Shown here: one piece after another, positions 1-7,314 of the stretch | Position numbering within the stretch: position 1 is the first letter of the stretch | Layout: each line of letters opens with the position of its first letter | The notes under the pieces: model-generated | Told to the model about the DNA's origin: nothing | Seen by the model: the letters and a program-made list of their open reading frames with translations, nothing else | Databases searched by the model: none | Origin: Candidatus Odyssella thessalonicensis | GTDB lineage: Bacteria > Pseudomonadota > Alphaproteobacteria > Bin65 | Length of the DNA: 7,314 nucleotides | Direction: 5' to 3' | Assembly: GCA_005240015.1 (NCBI GenBank) | Contig: SBBV01000587.1 | Location: 1 to 7,314, forward strand | Made by a program: the position numbers and the translations under genes

Positions 1-544
1 GCTTCGTGCCGATCCGGGCGATCGGCACGAAGCGGTCGAAGAGCTTCTTCTGGTCGTCGCTGAGCGCGGCGTAGAGCGGCGCCAGGGTCGCGCGGGCGCG
101 CTTCACGGCGTCGGCCCGCGCCGCCACGGCGTTCTCGAACCAGGCGAGGCGCTCGGGCGGGCTCATCTTTTCCATCGCCTCGCGGTCGGGCGCCTTGTAG
201 GCCGCGTTGAGCTTTGCCACGTTCTCACGCAGCGCCGCCGCGAACGCATCCCACGCCTGGGTCTGCGCCTCGGTGATCTTGAGCTCGGCCTTCAAGAACG
301 CGAGGCGGCCCTCGCTGTATTCGATCGTCTGGCCCGGACGCATCGGCACGACGCCGAGCATCGTCATCATCCCGCCCATGCTCCAGCGCATGCGCATATG
401 CATCGGACGGTCGCCGCGCCGCTCCATGCGCGGCTGGTCGCCGGGCGGGCCGGGCGGCGGCGTGGTCTCGGCGGCGGCCGCGCTCGCAAGCGCGGCGAGC
501 ACCAGCGCCGTCAGCGTGGCGCGGCGGATGGTACGCGTCGTCAT
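1..544 (-). CDS. Spy/CpxP-like (LTXXQ family) periplasmic protein, 3' end outside window
   Basis: The minus frame is open from an ATG at 544 to the window edge and gives 181 residues without a stop. GGAGG on the minus strand (558-554) lies 9 nt before the ATG and fixes the start. Residues 1-25 form a Sec-type signal peptide: basic MTTRTIRR, a hydrophobic Leu/Ala core, then an Ala-rich cleavage region near ASAAAAE. Residues 26-70 are Pro/Gly-rich and then very rich in methionine (nine Met between residues 40 and 68). The rest looks helical and carries two LTXXQ-like motifs, KITEAQ (89-94) and LSDDQ (161-165), the hallmark of the Spy/CpxP/ZraP family of periplasmic chaperones and metal or envelope-stress proteins. 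Family membership is a motif-based reading. Chaperone activity and any metal ligand are inferences. The gene is divergent from fabD, with 168 bp between the start codons. Confidence 0.82.
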   Translation of the reverse strand, partial: MTTRTIRRATLTALVLAALASAAAAETTPPPGPPGDQPRMERRGDRPMHMRMRWSMGGMMTMLGVVPMRPGQTIEYSEGRLAFLKAELKITEAQTQAWDAFAAALRENVAKLNAAYKAPDREAMEKMSPPERLAWFENAVAARADAVKRARATLAPLYAALSDDQKKLFDRFVPIARIGTK

Positions 545-626
545 GGGCTTGTGCCTCCGGCGGGAAATGGATCCTCGACCTCAACAACGAGCCAGCCCGG
601 GTTTTCCGTCGCGCGCCGCGCCGGGG

Positions 627-654
627 TTGACCAATTGCGCGCGCCGAGTATCAG
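627..654 (+). promoter_or_regulatory. Candidate sigma70-type promoter of fabD
   Basis: TTGACC (627-632, five of six matches to the -35 consensus) is followed after 16 bp by TATCAG (649-654, four of six matches to the -10 consensus). It lies in the divergent gap, points towards fabD, and would start transcription near 661, giving a leader of about 50 nt. It is the best promoter-like sequence I found in the window. It is a consensus reading only. Confidence 0.5.
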
Positions 655-657
655 TGG

Positions 658-675
658 GGCGCCAGCCCTGGCGCC
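658..675. repeat. 18-bp palindrome at the predicted fabD transcription start
   Basis: GGCGCCAG (658-665) and CTGGCGCC (668-675) are perfect 8-bp inverted arms separated by CC. The palindrome starts 4 bp after the candidate -10 box and ends 38 bp before the fabD start codon. The position suits an operator for a dimeric repressor, and the RNA could also fold into a short 5' hairpin. No T-run follows, so it is not a typical intrinsic terminator. The symmetry is seen directly; the regulatory role is inferred, and such palindromes also arise by chance in GC-rich DNA. Confidence 0.5.
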
Positions 676-712
676 TCAACCAAATCCCGTTCGCTTCAAG
701 GAGTTGCCGATC

Positions 713-1672
713 ATGCCGGTGCGCGCTTTCGTCTTTCCGGGGCAGGGCAGCCAGGCCGTGGGCATGGGCAAGGCCTTGGCCGAGGCGTTTCAGCCGGCGC
801 GCCACCTGTTCCAAGAGGTCGACGACGCGCTCTCGCAGAGGCTCTCGAAGCTGATGTTCGAGGGGCCGCTCGATCAGCTCACGCTTACGGAAAACGCGCA
901 GCCGGCGCTGATGGCGGTGAGCCTCGCGGTCGTGCGCGTGCTCGAAGCCGAGGGCAAGATGGATCTGAGGAAGGCCGCGAAGGTCGTGGCCGGACATTCG
1001 CTCGGCGAGTATTCGGCGCTGGCGGCGGCGGGCGCGTTCTCGGTCGCCGATGCGGCGCGGCTTCTGAAGACGCGCGGGCGCGCAATGCAGGAGGCGGTGC
1101 CGGTCGGAGAGGGTGCGATGTGCGCGCTGCTCGGCGCCGAGCTGCCGCAGGCGCAGGAGCTCGCCAAGGCCGCGGCGCCGACGCCCGAGGGCGAGCAAGA
1201 AGTCTGCACGCCGGCCAACGACAATGGCGGCGGCCAGGTCGTGCTCTCGGGCCACGCCACCGCCATCGACCGCGCGATCAAGCTCGCGCCCGAGAAGGGC
1301 ATCCGCCGCGCGATGAAGCTCAACGTGTCGGCGCCGTTCCATTGCGCGCTGATGCAGCCGGCGGCCGATGTCATGGCCGAGGCGCTCGGCAAGACGCCGC
1401 CGAGGAACCCGGCCGTGCCGCTGATCGCCAACGTCACCGCCGCGCATGTCAGCGACGGCGGCACGATCAAGGAGCTGCTCGTCGAGCAGGTGACGGCGAT
1501 GGTGCGCTGGCGCGAATGCGTGCTGGCGATGAAGGCGATGGGGTGCGATACGCTGGTCGAGCTCGGCGCCGGCAAGGTCTTGACCGGGCTCACGCCGCGC
1601 ATCGACAAGGAGCTCGCCGGCGTGGCCGTCGGCACGCCGGCCGACGTCGAAGCCTTCATCAAGACGCTCTGA
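713..1672 (+). CDS. fabD: Malonyl-CoA:ACP transacylase FabD
   Basis: The 319-residue cytosolic enzyme transfers malonyl from CoA to the ACP phosphopantetheine, supplying the extender unit for type II fatty-acid synthesis. The N-terminus reads MPVRAFVFPGQGSQ, with the GQGSQ oxyanion motif at 10-14. The nucleophile is Ser96 in GHSLGEYSA. Arg121, which binds the malonyl carboxylate, lies in KTRGRAM, and the catalytic His210 lies in SAPFHC. NDNGGGQVVLSG at 170-181 is typical of alphaproteobacterial FabD. Length matches the family (about 310). The frame stays open upstream to 398, but the start at 713 is set by AAGGAG (698-703) 9 nt before the ATG and by homology of the N-terminus. It is normally followed directly by fabG; here a convergent cyclase gene ends 25 bp downstream. 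Confidence 0.97.
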   Translation: MPVRAFVFPGQGSQAVGMGKALAEAFQPARHLFQEVDDALSQRLSKLMFEGPLDQLTLTENAQPALMAVSLAVVRVLEAEGKMDLRKAAKVVAGHSLGEYSALAAAGAFSVADAARLLKTRGRAMQEAVPVGEGAMCALLGAELPQAQELAKAAAPTPEGEQEVCTPANDNGGGQVVLSGHATAIDRAIKLAPEKGIRRAMKLNVSAPFHCALMQPAADVMAEALGKTPPRNPAVPLIANVTAAHVSDGGTIKELLVEQVTAMVRWRECVLAMKAMGCDTLVELGAGKVLTGLTPRIDKELAGVAVGTPADVEAFIKTL

Positions 1673-1697
1673 AGAGACGCAGAGGGCGCGAGCCGCG

Positions 1698-3440
1698 CTA
1701 AGGGGCGGGGGCAATTCTTCGCAGCCCCTCGTGCAGATGCGCATTGTCGGCGGCATTCCGATACGGCTTCCACCGCGCGCGTTTGGCGGCAAACCCGGGA
1801 TGAAGCCGTTCGCACGCGTCGAGGGCGAGCCGCGCTTCGGCATGGCGGCCGAAATGGCCGAGCGCGATCGCCAGGATGTAGTGGGCGTGCGGGTAATCGG
1901 GCCGGCGGCCGATCGCCTTGCGCGCGCACGAAACCGCGTCCTCGTAGCGCCGAGCGTTGAGATAGGCGCGGGCGAGAAACGTCATCGGAACCTGGCTTTG
2001 CGGATCCTGCGGGCTCAGCTGCAACGCCCGCTCGAGATGCGCGATGCCTTCGGCCGAGCGACCGGCCAGATCCAGCTTGTTCCCGAGCGAGCGGCGCGCG
2101 ACAACGCTGTTGGGGTCGAGCTCCACCGCGCGCTCGGCCTCGGCGATCGCGAGGTCGTGCTCGTCGGACCAGATATAGGCCGTGCTCAAGGCCTCGTGCG
2201 CCGGCGAGGACGCATCATCGACCGCGACCGCGCGCCGTGCCGCCGCGAACAGGCTCGCAAGCGAGGCCGCCCGGTCTTCCGCGCATTCGAGAAGTATGTC
2301 GCGATGATGGCTGTTGGCCAATCCGGTATAGGCCTGGCTGTAGCCGGGATCGAGCGCGATCGCGCGCTCGAATAAGGCGCGGGCACGGGCGTTGCCCTCC
2401 TTGCTCACGTCGTCGAGTTGCGCTTGGCCGCGCAAACAGAAATCCCACGCGTTGAGGTTCTCGGGCTTCTTGAGCGCGATGCGCCGTTGCTCGGCGCGCT
2501 GCAGCTCCGGCTCCAACGTCGCCACGATGTGGCGTGTGATTTCCTCCTGCAGCGCGAAGACATCGGCGAGCCTGCGATCGAATTTCTCGGCCCAGAGGTG
2601 ATGGCCGGTCGTCGCCTCGATGAGCTGGGCGGTGACGCGCAGGCGGTCCCCGCCCTTGCGGACGCTTCCCTCGAGCACATAGCGGAGGCCCAGCTCGTGG
2701 GCGACGCGCTTCACGTCCACCGCGCGGCCCTTGTAGATGAAACTCGAATTGCGCGCGATCACGGGGAAAGACCGCCACGCGGCCAGGGCCGTGATGACGT
2801 CTTCGCTCAGCCCGTCCGAGAAGTATTCCTGCTCCGGATCGCCGCTCATGTTGGTGAAGGGCAACACGGCCAAGGCCGGCCGGTCGAACATCGACTCGGC
2901 CGAAGCAGGGGCAGGTCGGCTCTCGGACCGTTCCGCGACGATTCTATAGAGACGCACGGGTTCGGCGATATTCTTGAGCGTTCGCTCGCCGAGATCTTCG
3001 AATCCGCAATCGAGATGTTTGCGGACCTGACGATAGACATCGCCGGAAATGCAGATCCCGCCGGCGTCCGCGAAGGCATCGAGCCGAACGGCGATGTTGA
3101 CGACGTCGCCGTAAAGATCGTCGCCCTCGACCAGGACGTCACCCACATTGATGCCGATGCGCAGCATCATCGGCCGCTCGGGCGGTGCCATAGTGCGCGC
3201 CGCCAGCTGGAGCTGAATCGCGAGCGCACAGCCGACCGCGTCGACGGCGCTGCCGAATTCCGCAAGCACGCCGTCGCCGACCTGCTTGAAAATGCGGCCA
3301 CCTGCGGCGCGCACGCGGGGCTCGATCACATCGCTGCGGAGCGACTTCAGAGCAGCCAGCGTGCCCGCTTCGTCGGCGCCCATGAGGCGGCTGTAGCCGA
3401 CGACGTCGGCGGAAACGATGGCGGCAAGCCTGCGCACCAT
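1698..3440 (-). CDS. Class III adenylate cyclase fused to TolB-N-like region and TPR repeats
   Basis: This 580-residue protein has no signal peptide or membrane segment. Residues 1-170 are a class III nucleotide cyclase domain with an intact active site: metal-binding Asp12 (SADVVGYSRLM) and Asp56 (QVGDGV), the adenine-selecting pair Lys52 and Asp108, and transition-state residues Asn115 and Arg119 (YGDVVNIAVRL). The Lys/Asp pair favours ATP over GTP. Residues 188-290 match the TolB N-terminal-like module often fused to such cyclases (PALAVLPFTNMSGD through HLWAEKFDR). Residues 330-580 contain TPR-type helical repeats, e.g. ARALFERAIALDPGYSQAY and AIAEAERAVELDPNS. The ATG at 3440 is chosen because GGAGGAG (3451-3445) precedes it; the longer TTG start at 3455 adjoins that ribosome site. 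It lies opposite to the fab genes and splits fabD from fabG. Ligand and output pathway are unknown. Confidence 0.92.
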   Translation of the reverse strand: MVRRLAAIVSADVVGYSRLMGADEAGTLAALKSLRSDVIEPRVRAAGGRIFKQVGDGVLAEFGSAVDAVGCALAIQLQLAARTMAPPERPMMLRIGINVGDVLVEGDDLYGDVVNIAVRLDAFADAGGICISGDVYRQVRKHLDCGFEDLGERTLKNIAEPVRLYRIVAERSESRPAPASAESMFDRPALAVLPFTNMSGDPEQEYFSDGLSEDVITALAAWRSFPVIARNSSFIYKGRAVDVKRVAHELGLRYVLEGSVRKGGDRLRVTAQLIEATTGHHLWAEKFDRRLADVFALQEEITRHIVATLEPELQRAEQRRIALKKPENLNAWDFCLRGQAQLDDVSKEGNARARALFERAIALDPGYSQAYTGLANSHHRDILLECAEDRAASLASLFAAARRAVAVDDASSPAHEALSTAYIWSDEHDLAIAEAERAVELDPNSVVARRSLGNKLDLAGRSAEGIAHLERALQLSPQDPQSQVPMTFLARAYLNARRYEDAVSCARKAIGRRPDYPHAHYILAIALGHFGRHAEARLALDACERLHPGFAAKRARWKPYRNAADNAHLHEGLRRIAPAP

Positions 3441-3604
3441 TGCTCTCCTCCGCAAGGGTGGGCGCCGGGGAATCTTACAGGAGCCGCCACCCGAATGACG
3501 AGGCGCAACTGCGTGTGCCGAGGAGCTTGGCGGGCCGGTTGCGATGATCGCAGCGGCGATGTACGGAGGTGTCTTGCCGACGCGACGAGAGCGAGGATAC
3601 GCGC
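3441..3604. promoter_or_regulatory. Divergent spacer between cyclase gene and fabG
   Basis: These 164 bp must carry the cyclase start signals and, since fabG is cut off from fabD, probably a promoter for fabG. On the minus strand TAAGAT (3477-3472) could be a -10 box for the cyclase, with a leader of about 25 nt, but no good -35 lies at the right distance. On the plus strand TTGCGA (3539-3544), 17 bp, then TACGGA (3562-3567) is a weak fabG promoter candidate. GAGGA (3593-3597) is the fabG ribosome-binding site. I see no palindrome or conserved operator. Confidence 0.3.
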
Positions 3605-4342
3605 GTGTTGAATCTTTCGGGCAGAAGGGCCCTGGTCACCGGGGCCTCGGGCGGAATCGGGGGCGCCATCGCCAAGGCGCTGGCGCAGCAGGGCGCCGAG
3701 GTGGCGCTTTCGGGCACGCGCGTGGAGGCGCTCGAGGCGGCGGCGAAGGAGATCGGCGGCAAGACGCATATCGTGCCCTGCGATCTCGGCGACACCGCGC
3801 AGGTCGATCAGCTCATCGCGAACGCCGGCAGGGCGATGGGGCAGGTCGACATCCTGGTGAACAATGCCGGCTTGACGCGCGACATGCTCGCGATGCGCAT
3901 CTCGGACGCGATGTGGCAGAAGGTCATCGACGTGAACCTCACCGCCGCGTTCAAGCTCTCGCGCGAGGTGCTGAAGGAGATGCTGCGCCGGCGCTGGGGC
4001 CGCATCGTCAGCATCACCTCGATCGTCGGCGTCACCGGCAATGCCGGCCAAGCCAATTACGCGGCCTCGAAAGCGGGCCTGATCGGCATGACCAAGTCGA
4101 TGGCGGCCGAGGTGGCGCAGCGCAACATCACGATCAATTGCGTGGCGCCCGGCTTCATCAAGACGCCGATGACCGATGCGCTCAACGAGCAGCAGCGCAC
4201 CGCGCTCTTGCAGCGCATCCCGGCCGGGCGGCTCGGGACACCCGCCGATTGCGCCAACGCGGTCGTGTTCCTGGCCAGCGAGGAGGCCGGCTACATCACC
4301 GGCCAGACCATCCACGTCAACGGCGGCATGGCGATGATCTAG
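3605..4342 (+). CDS. fabG: 3-oxoacyl-ACP reductase FabG
   Basis: The 245-residue short-chain dehydrogenase performs the NADPH-dependent reduction of 3-ketoacyl-ACP to 3-hydroxyacyl-ACP, the first reductive step of each elongation cycle. The Rossmann motif TGASGGIG is at 12-19 and NNAG at 86-89. The catalytic tetrad is Asn111, Ser139, Tyr152 and Lys156 (NYAASKAG), and SGTR (36-39) fits NADPH preference. The C-terminus ends in the family-typical ITGQTIHVNGGM. The start is taken as GTG 3605, giving MLNLSGRRALVTG, which aligns with FabG N-termini and follows GAGGA (3593-3597) by 7 nt. TTG 3608 is an alternative; the upstream GTG at 3569 adds 12 residues with no family match. Length equals E. coli FabG (244) within one residue. 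Confidence 0.95.
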   Translation: MLNLSGRRALVTGASGGIGGAIAKALAQQGAEVALSGTRVEALEAAAKEIGGKTHIVPCDLGDTAQVDQLIANAGRAMGQVDILVNNAGLTRDMLAMRISDAMWQKVIDVNLTAAFKLSREVLKEMLRRRWGRIVSITSIVGVTGNAGQANYAASKAGLIGMTKSMAAEVAQRNITINCVAPGFIKTPMTDALNEQQRTALLQRIPAGRLGTPADCANAVVFLASEEAGYITGQTIHVNGGMAMI

Positions 4343-4634
4343 CCGTGCGGCGGGGCCGGGGCGCATAGGCCGGCAAGGGCACTTTTGCAAGGGTTTGGCT
4401 GCTTGGCTCACCCATCGGACCTACGCCATTTGCCGCTTTTCCCGCGACGCCTCTGGCGCTAGACCACCGGGGACAGTTGTGTTACCAACCGCCCGCTTTC
4501 CAACCCCGATGCCAAGCGCGCCGGCGCACATGTCGGACTAGGACTGGCGAACGGGAGAACAGGGCTCCGGCGTCATCGGCCGGACTCGCGCGAAGTCAAA
4601 ACCACACCATCGAAAGAAACGCAGAGGACGGGAC
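4343..4634 (+). promoter_or_regulatory. acpP leader region with possible promoter
   Basis: No protein-coding signal is visible in this 292-bp gap. It contains a weak promoter candidate, TAGACC (4460-4465), 17 bp, then TACCAA (4483-4488), which would give a leader of about 140 nt. The acpP ribosome-binding site AGAGGA (4623-4628) lies 6 nt before the ATG. Minor features are a repeated GCAAGGG (4373-4379 and 4387-4393) and a chance-level GC palindrome at 4518-4527. A separate acpP promoter would fit the very high ACP demand in bacteria, but this is inferred. No clear terminator follows fabG. Confidence 0.3.
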
Positions 4635-4871
4635 ATGAGCGATATCGCCGAGCGCGTCAAAAAGATCGTGATCGAGCACCTGGGCGTCGAAGAGGCCAAG
4701 GTGACCGACGGCGCCAAGTTCATCGACGATCTCGGCGCGGACAGCCTCGACACGGTCGAGCTGGTCATGGCGTTCGAGGAAGAGTTCGGGATCGAGATCC
4801 CCGACGAAGCGGCGGAGAAGATCGTGACCGTCTCCGACGCGATCAAGTTCATCCAGGACATGAAGAAGTGA
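4635..4871 (+). CDS. acpP: Acyl carrier protein AcpP
   Basis: This 78-residue acidic protein carries acyl intermediates of fatty-acid synthesis as thioesters on a 4'-phosphopantetheine arm. The arm attaches to Ser37 within the invariant DSL motif ([13 protein letters not shown], 31-43). The N-terminus [18 protein letters not shown] and the recognition-helix segment [15 protein letters not shown] are classic AcpP sequence. Length is exactly the family size. AGAGGA lies 6 nt before the ATG. It sits between fabG and fabF as usual. What is unusual is the 213-bp gap to fabF, which holds an inverted repeat pair and could separate ACP transcription from fabF. Confidence 0.98.
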   Translation: MSDIAERVKKIVIEHLGVEEAKVTDGAKFIDDLGADSLDTVELVMAFEEEFGIEIPDEAAEKIVTVSDAIKFIQDMKK

Positions 4872-4904
4872 GGCGTGCGGCCGCGCCGCCTGCCGCAAGA
4901 CGTC

Positions 4905-4947
4905 CGGTCCGTGCTCCGCTCTCAGCAGCGATGATGGCAACGGACCG
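4905..4947. repeat. 8-bp inverted repeat downstream of acpP
   Basis: CGGTCCGT (4905-4912) and ACGGACCG (4940-4947) are perfect complements around a 27-nt loop, 33 bp after the acpP stop codon. No T-run follows, so it is not a standard intrinsic terminator; it may shape the 3' end of the acpP mRNA. The match is seen directly, but the role is unknown and could be chance. Confidence 0.35.
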
Positions 4948-4951
4948 AAAC

Positions 4952-4958
4952 GGAGGAG
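4952..4958 (+). promoter_or_regulatory. Orphan Shine-Dalgarno-like sequence
   Basis: GGAGGAG is as strong a ribosome-binding sequence as any in the window, but no ATG, GTG or TTG follows within the usual 5-12 nt. The first REP-like palindrome begins a few bases downstream, and fabF starts about 126 bp away. It may be the former fabF ribosome site, displaced by the repeat pair. This is an inference from position only. Confidence 0.3.
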
Positions 4959-4962
4959 CAGC

Positions 4963-4988
4963 GGCAAAAAGGGGTCAGACCCCTTTTC
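4963..4988 (+). repeat. REP-like palindromic repeat, copy 1
   Basis: The core is GGGGTC-A-GACCCC, bounded by AAAAA on the left and TTTT on the right, with a GGC outer end. It is a 21-bp perfect odd palindrome (4967-4987) centred on A4977. It can form a 9-bp hairpin with a 3-nt loop followed by T residues, so it also resembles a small bidirectional terminator. Copy 2 is its inverted partner 32 bp away. The A/T tracts contrast sharply with the GC-rich surroundings, suggesting inserted rather than native sequence. Confidence 0.8.
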
Positions 4989-5020
4989 GACATCGCCGGC
5001 ACCGCATTATCGGATAAGCT

Positions 5021-5048
5021 GAAAAAGGGGTCTGACCCCTTTTTTGCC
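5021..5048 (-). repeat. REP-like palindromic repeat, copy 2 (inverted), terminator-like
   Basis: The reverse complement equals copy 1 (4963-4988) apart from one extra A and one extra T in the homopolymer tracts; even the GGC outer end and the C inner end match. The central base is T5033 on the plus strand, which shows the inverted orientation. The stem AAAAAGGGGT/ACCCCTTTTT with a CTG loop is followed on the plus strand by one more T, so it could terminate transcription towards fabF. TTTTTGCC recurs at 5050-5057 just outside. The two copies together could also pair into one long hairpin (4963-5048). A head-to-head doublet is the form known for REP doublets (REPINs/BIMEs) in other genomes. Confidence 0.8.
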
Positions 5049-5084
5049 CTTTTTGCCAAACGCGTCGCGCGCAAGTCCGTTGGT

Positions 5085-6355
<1,271 letters not shown>

Positions 6356-6359
<4 letters not shown>

Positions 6360-7314
6360 CGGACCGCCCCGTGACCGAGCGCGAACCCAAAGAACGCTCG
6401 CACCCCGTCGTCCGCGCCATCAAGCGGCTCTTCGCCTACGCCTTGATCCTTGGCCTGCTCGCCGTGGGCGGCGTGGGCTATGGCTGGCACCTCTTCGTCA
6501 AGGACGGGCCGCTCGCCGATGCGAAGCAGCTCGTCGTGCCCAAGGGGGCCAATCTCGAGAAGATCGCCGAAACGCTGGCCGAGCAGGGCGTGATCGAGAG
6601 CCGCTTCGTCTTCACCACCTGGGTGCGCGTGCTCGGCACGCAGACGAAGCTGCGCTCGGGCGAATACCGCTTCCCGAAGCGCGTGAGCGCTGAGGAGGCG
6701 ATGAACATCCTGATCAGCGGCCGCCAGATCCAGCGCCGCTTCACCATTCCCGAGGGGCTCACGACCTATCAGGTTCTGGAGCGCGTCAGGAAGGTGGAGG
6801 GGCTCGAGGGCGAGCTCACCGAAGCGGCGGGCGAGGGCGAGCTTCTGCCCGACACTTATTTCTTCACGCTCGGCGAGACGCGCAACGCGGTCGTGCAGCG
6901 CATGAAGCGCGCGATGCAGGACCTGCTCGACGAGGCCTGGGTGCAGCGCGGCGAGGCGAACGGCGTGATCAAGGACAAGCGCGAGCTCGTGATCCTCGCC
7001 TCGATCGTCGAGAAGGAGACCGGCGAGGGCGCCGAGCGCGCGATGGTGGCGGGCGTGTTCATCAACCGCTTGAAGAAGAACATGCGGCTCGAGACCGATC
7101 CCACGGTCATCTACGGCATCACCGAGGGCAAAGGCGCGCTCGGCCGCCGGCTCTTGAAGGCCGACCTCGAGAAGCCGCACCCCTACAACACCTACAAGAT
7201 CCCGGGCCTGCCGCCCGGCCCCATCGCCAATCCCGGCAAGGCGGCGATCCTCGCCACCATCCGGCCGGCGCAGCACAACTACATCTACTTCGTCGCCGAC
7301 GGCAGCGGCGGCCA
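6356..7314 (+). CDS. mltG: Endolytic murein transglycosylase MltG, 3' end outside window
   Basis: MltG (YceG family) is an inner-membrane lytic transglycosylase that cleaves nascent glycan strands and is thought to set their length. The window holds 319 residues. Numbering from GTG 6356, residues 1-23 are a polar, partly basic cytoplasmic tail, about 24-43 form one transmembrane helix (ALILGLLAVGGVGYGW), and a LysM-like region follows near 58-105. The catalytic Glu219 lies in ASIVEKETGEGAER. Conserved blocks ETDPTVIYGI (246-255), YNTYKIPGLPPGPIANPG (277-294) and FVADGSGG (312-319) show that only the last few dozen residues are missing. GTG 6356 overlaps the fabF stop by 4 nt (GTGA), which suits translational coupling. 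GTG 6371, five codons later with a weak GGA ahead, is an equally possible start. fabF followed by mltG is common in alphaproteobacteria. Confidence 0.93.

Noticed and set aside
225..587. 120-codon minus-strand open frame starting at 587
   Set aside because: It is a different frame over the Spy-like gene. The 544-start frame has a ribosome site, signal peptide and LTXXQ motifs; this one has none.
398..712. N-terminal extension of FabD from an ATG at 398
   Set aside because: It would run antisense through the Spy-like gene and the promoter region, and FabD homology begins at the ATG at 713 behind a good ribosome site.
581..1843. Long minus-strand open frames opposite fabD (up to 420 codons)
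   Set aside because: Arg/His/Ala-rich translation with no recognisable family; the plus strand encodes an intact FabD. Such antisense frames are expected in GC-rich DNA.
1673..3604. Direct repeats marking the cyclase insertion boundaries
   Set aside because: I compared sequence after the fabD stop with that before fabG and found only partial purine-rich similarity, not a convincing duplication.
2418..3611. 397-codon plus-strand open frame opposite the cyclase
   Set aside because: It is the antisense shadow of a clear cyclase/TPR gene, has no ribosome site, and no domain is recognisable.
4518..4527. GCGCCGGCGC palindrome upstream of acpP
   Set aside because: Short, pure G/C symmetry is expected by chance at this composition, and it is not placed at a recognisable promoter.
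4963..5048. CRISPR-like repeat-spacer unit
   Set aside because: There are only two units, in inverted rather than direct orientation, with no third copy and no cas gene in view.
4963..5048. Complete insertion sequence
   Set aside because: The inverted repeats enclose only about 32 bp with no coding capacity, and I see no flanking target duplication.

Overview
The window looks like chromosomal DNA from a GC-rich alphaproteobacterium. The main evidence is the gene order fabD - fabG - acpP - fabF - mltG, which is the usual alphaproteobacterial type II fatty-acid-synthesis cluster followed by the MltG murein transglycosylase. The strong G/C bias at third codon positions and the class III cyclase fused to TolB-N-like and TPR regions, a family common in Rhizobiales and Rhodospirillales, fit this. 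I cannot name a genus.

Layout. Positions 1-544 (minus strand) hold the 5' part of a Spy/CpxP-like periplasmic protein whose 3' end lies outside the window. A 168-bp divergent intergenic region follows, with a good sigma70-type promoter candidate and an 18-bp near-perfect palindrome just ahead of fabD (713-1672, plus). Convergent to fabD, only 25 bp away, is a 580-residue adenylate-cyclase/TPR protein gene (1698-3440, minus). A 164-bp divergent spacer leads to fabG (3605-4342, plus). A 292-bp leader precedes acpP (4635-4871). A 213-bp gap holding two inverted copies of an A/T-flanked palindrome leads to fabF (5085-6359). mltG starts in a 4-nt overlap with fabF and runs off the right end.

How the genes work together. 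FabD loads malonyl groups onto ACP, FabF condenses malonyl-ACP with the growing acyl-ACP, and FabG reduces the resulting 3-ketoacyl-ACP. AcpP carries all the intermediates. MltG acts on nascent peptidoglycan at the inner membrane, so the cluster joins membrane-lipid and wall synthesis. All key catalytic residues of these enzymes are present.

The unusual points are local. A signalling gene on the opposite strand splits fabD from fabG. A REP-like inverted doublet sits between acpP and fabF, leaving a strong Shine-Dalgarno-like sequence stranded upstream and fabF with no clear ribosome-binding site. A palindrome lies at the predicted fabD transcription start. The Spy-like protein has a methionine-dense segment. 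I see no CRISPR array, tRNA, rRNA, transposase or phage gene, and no convincing new multi-gene system; most of the window is conserved housekeeping sequence.
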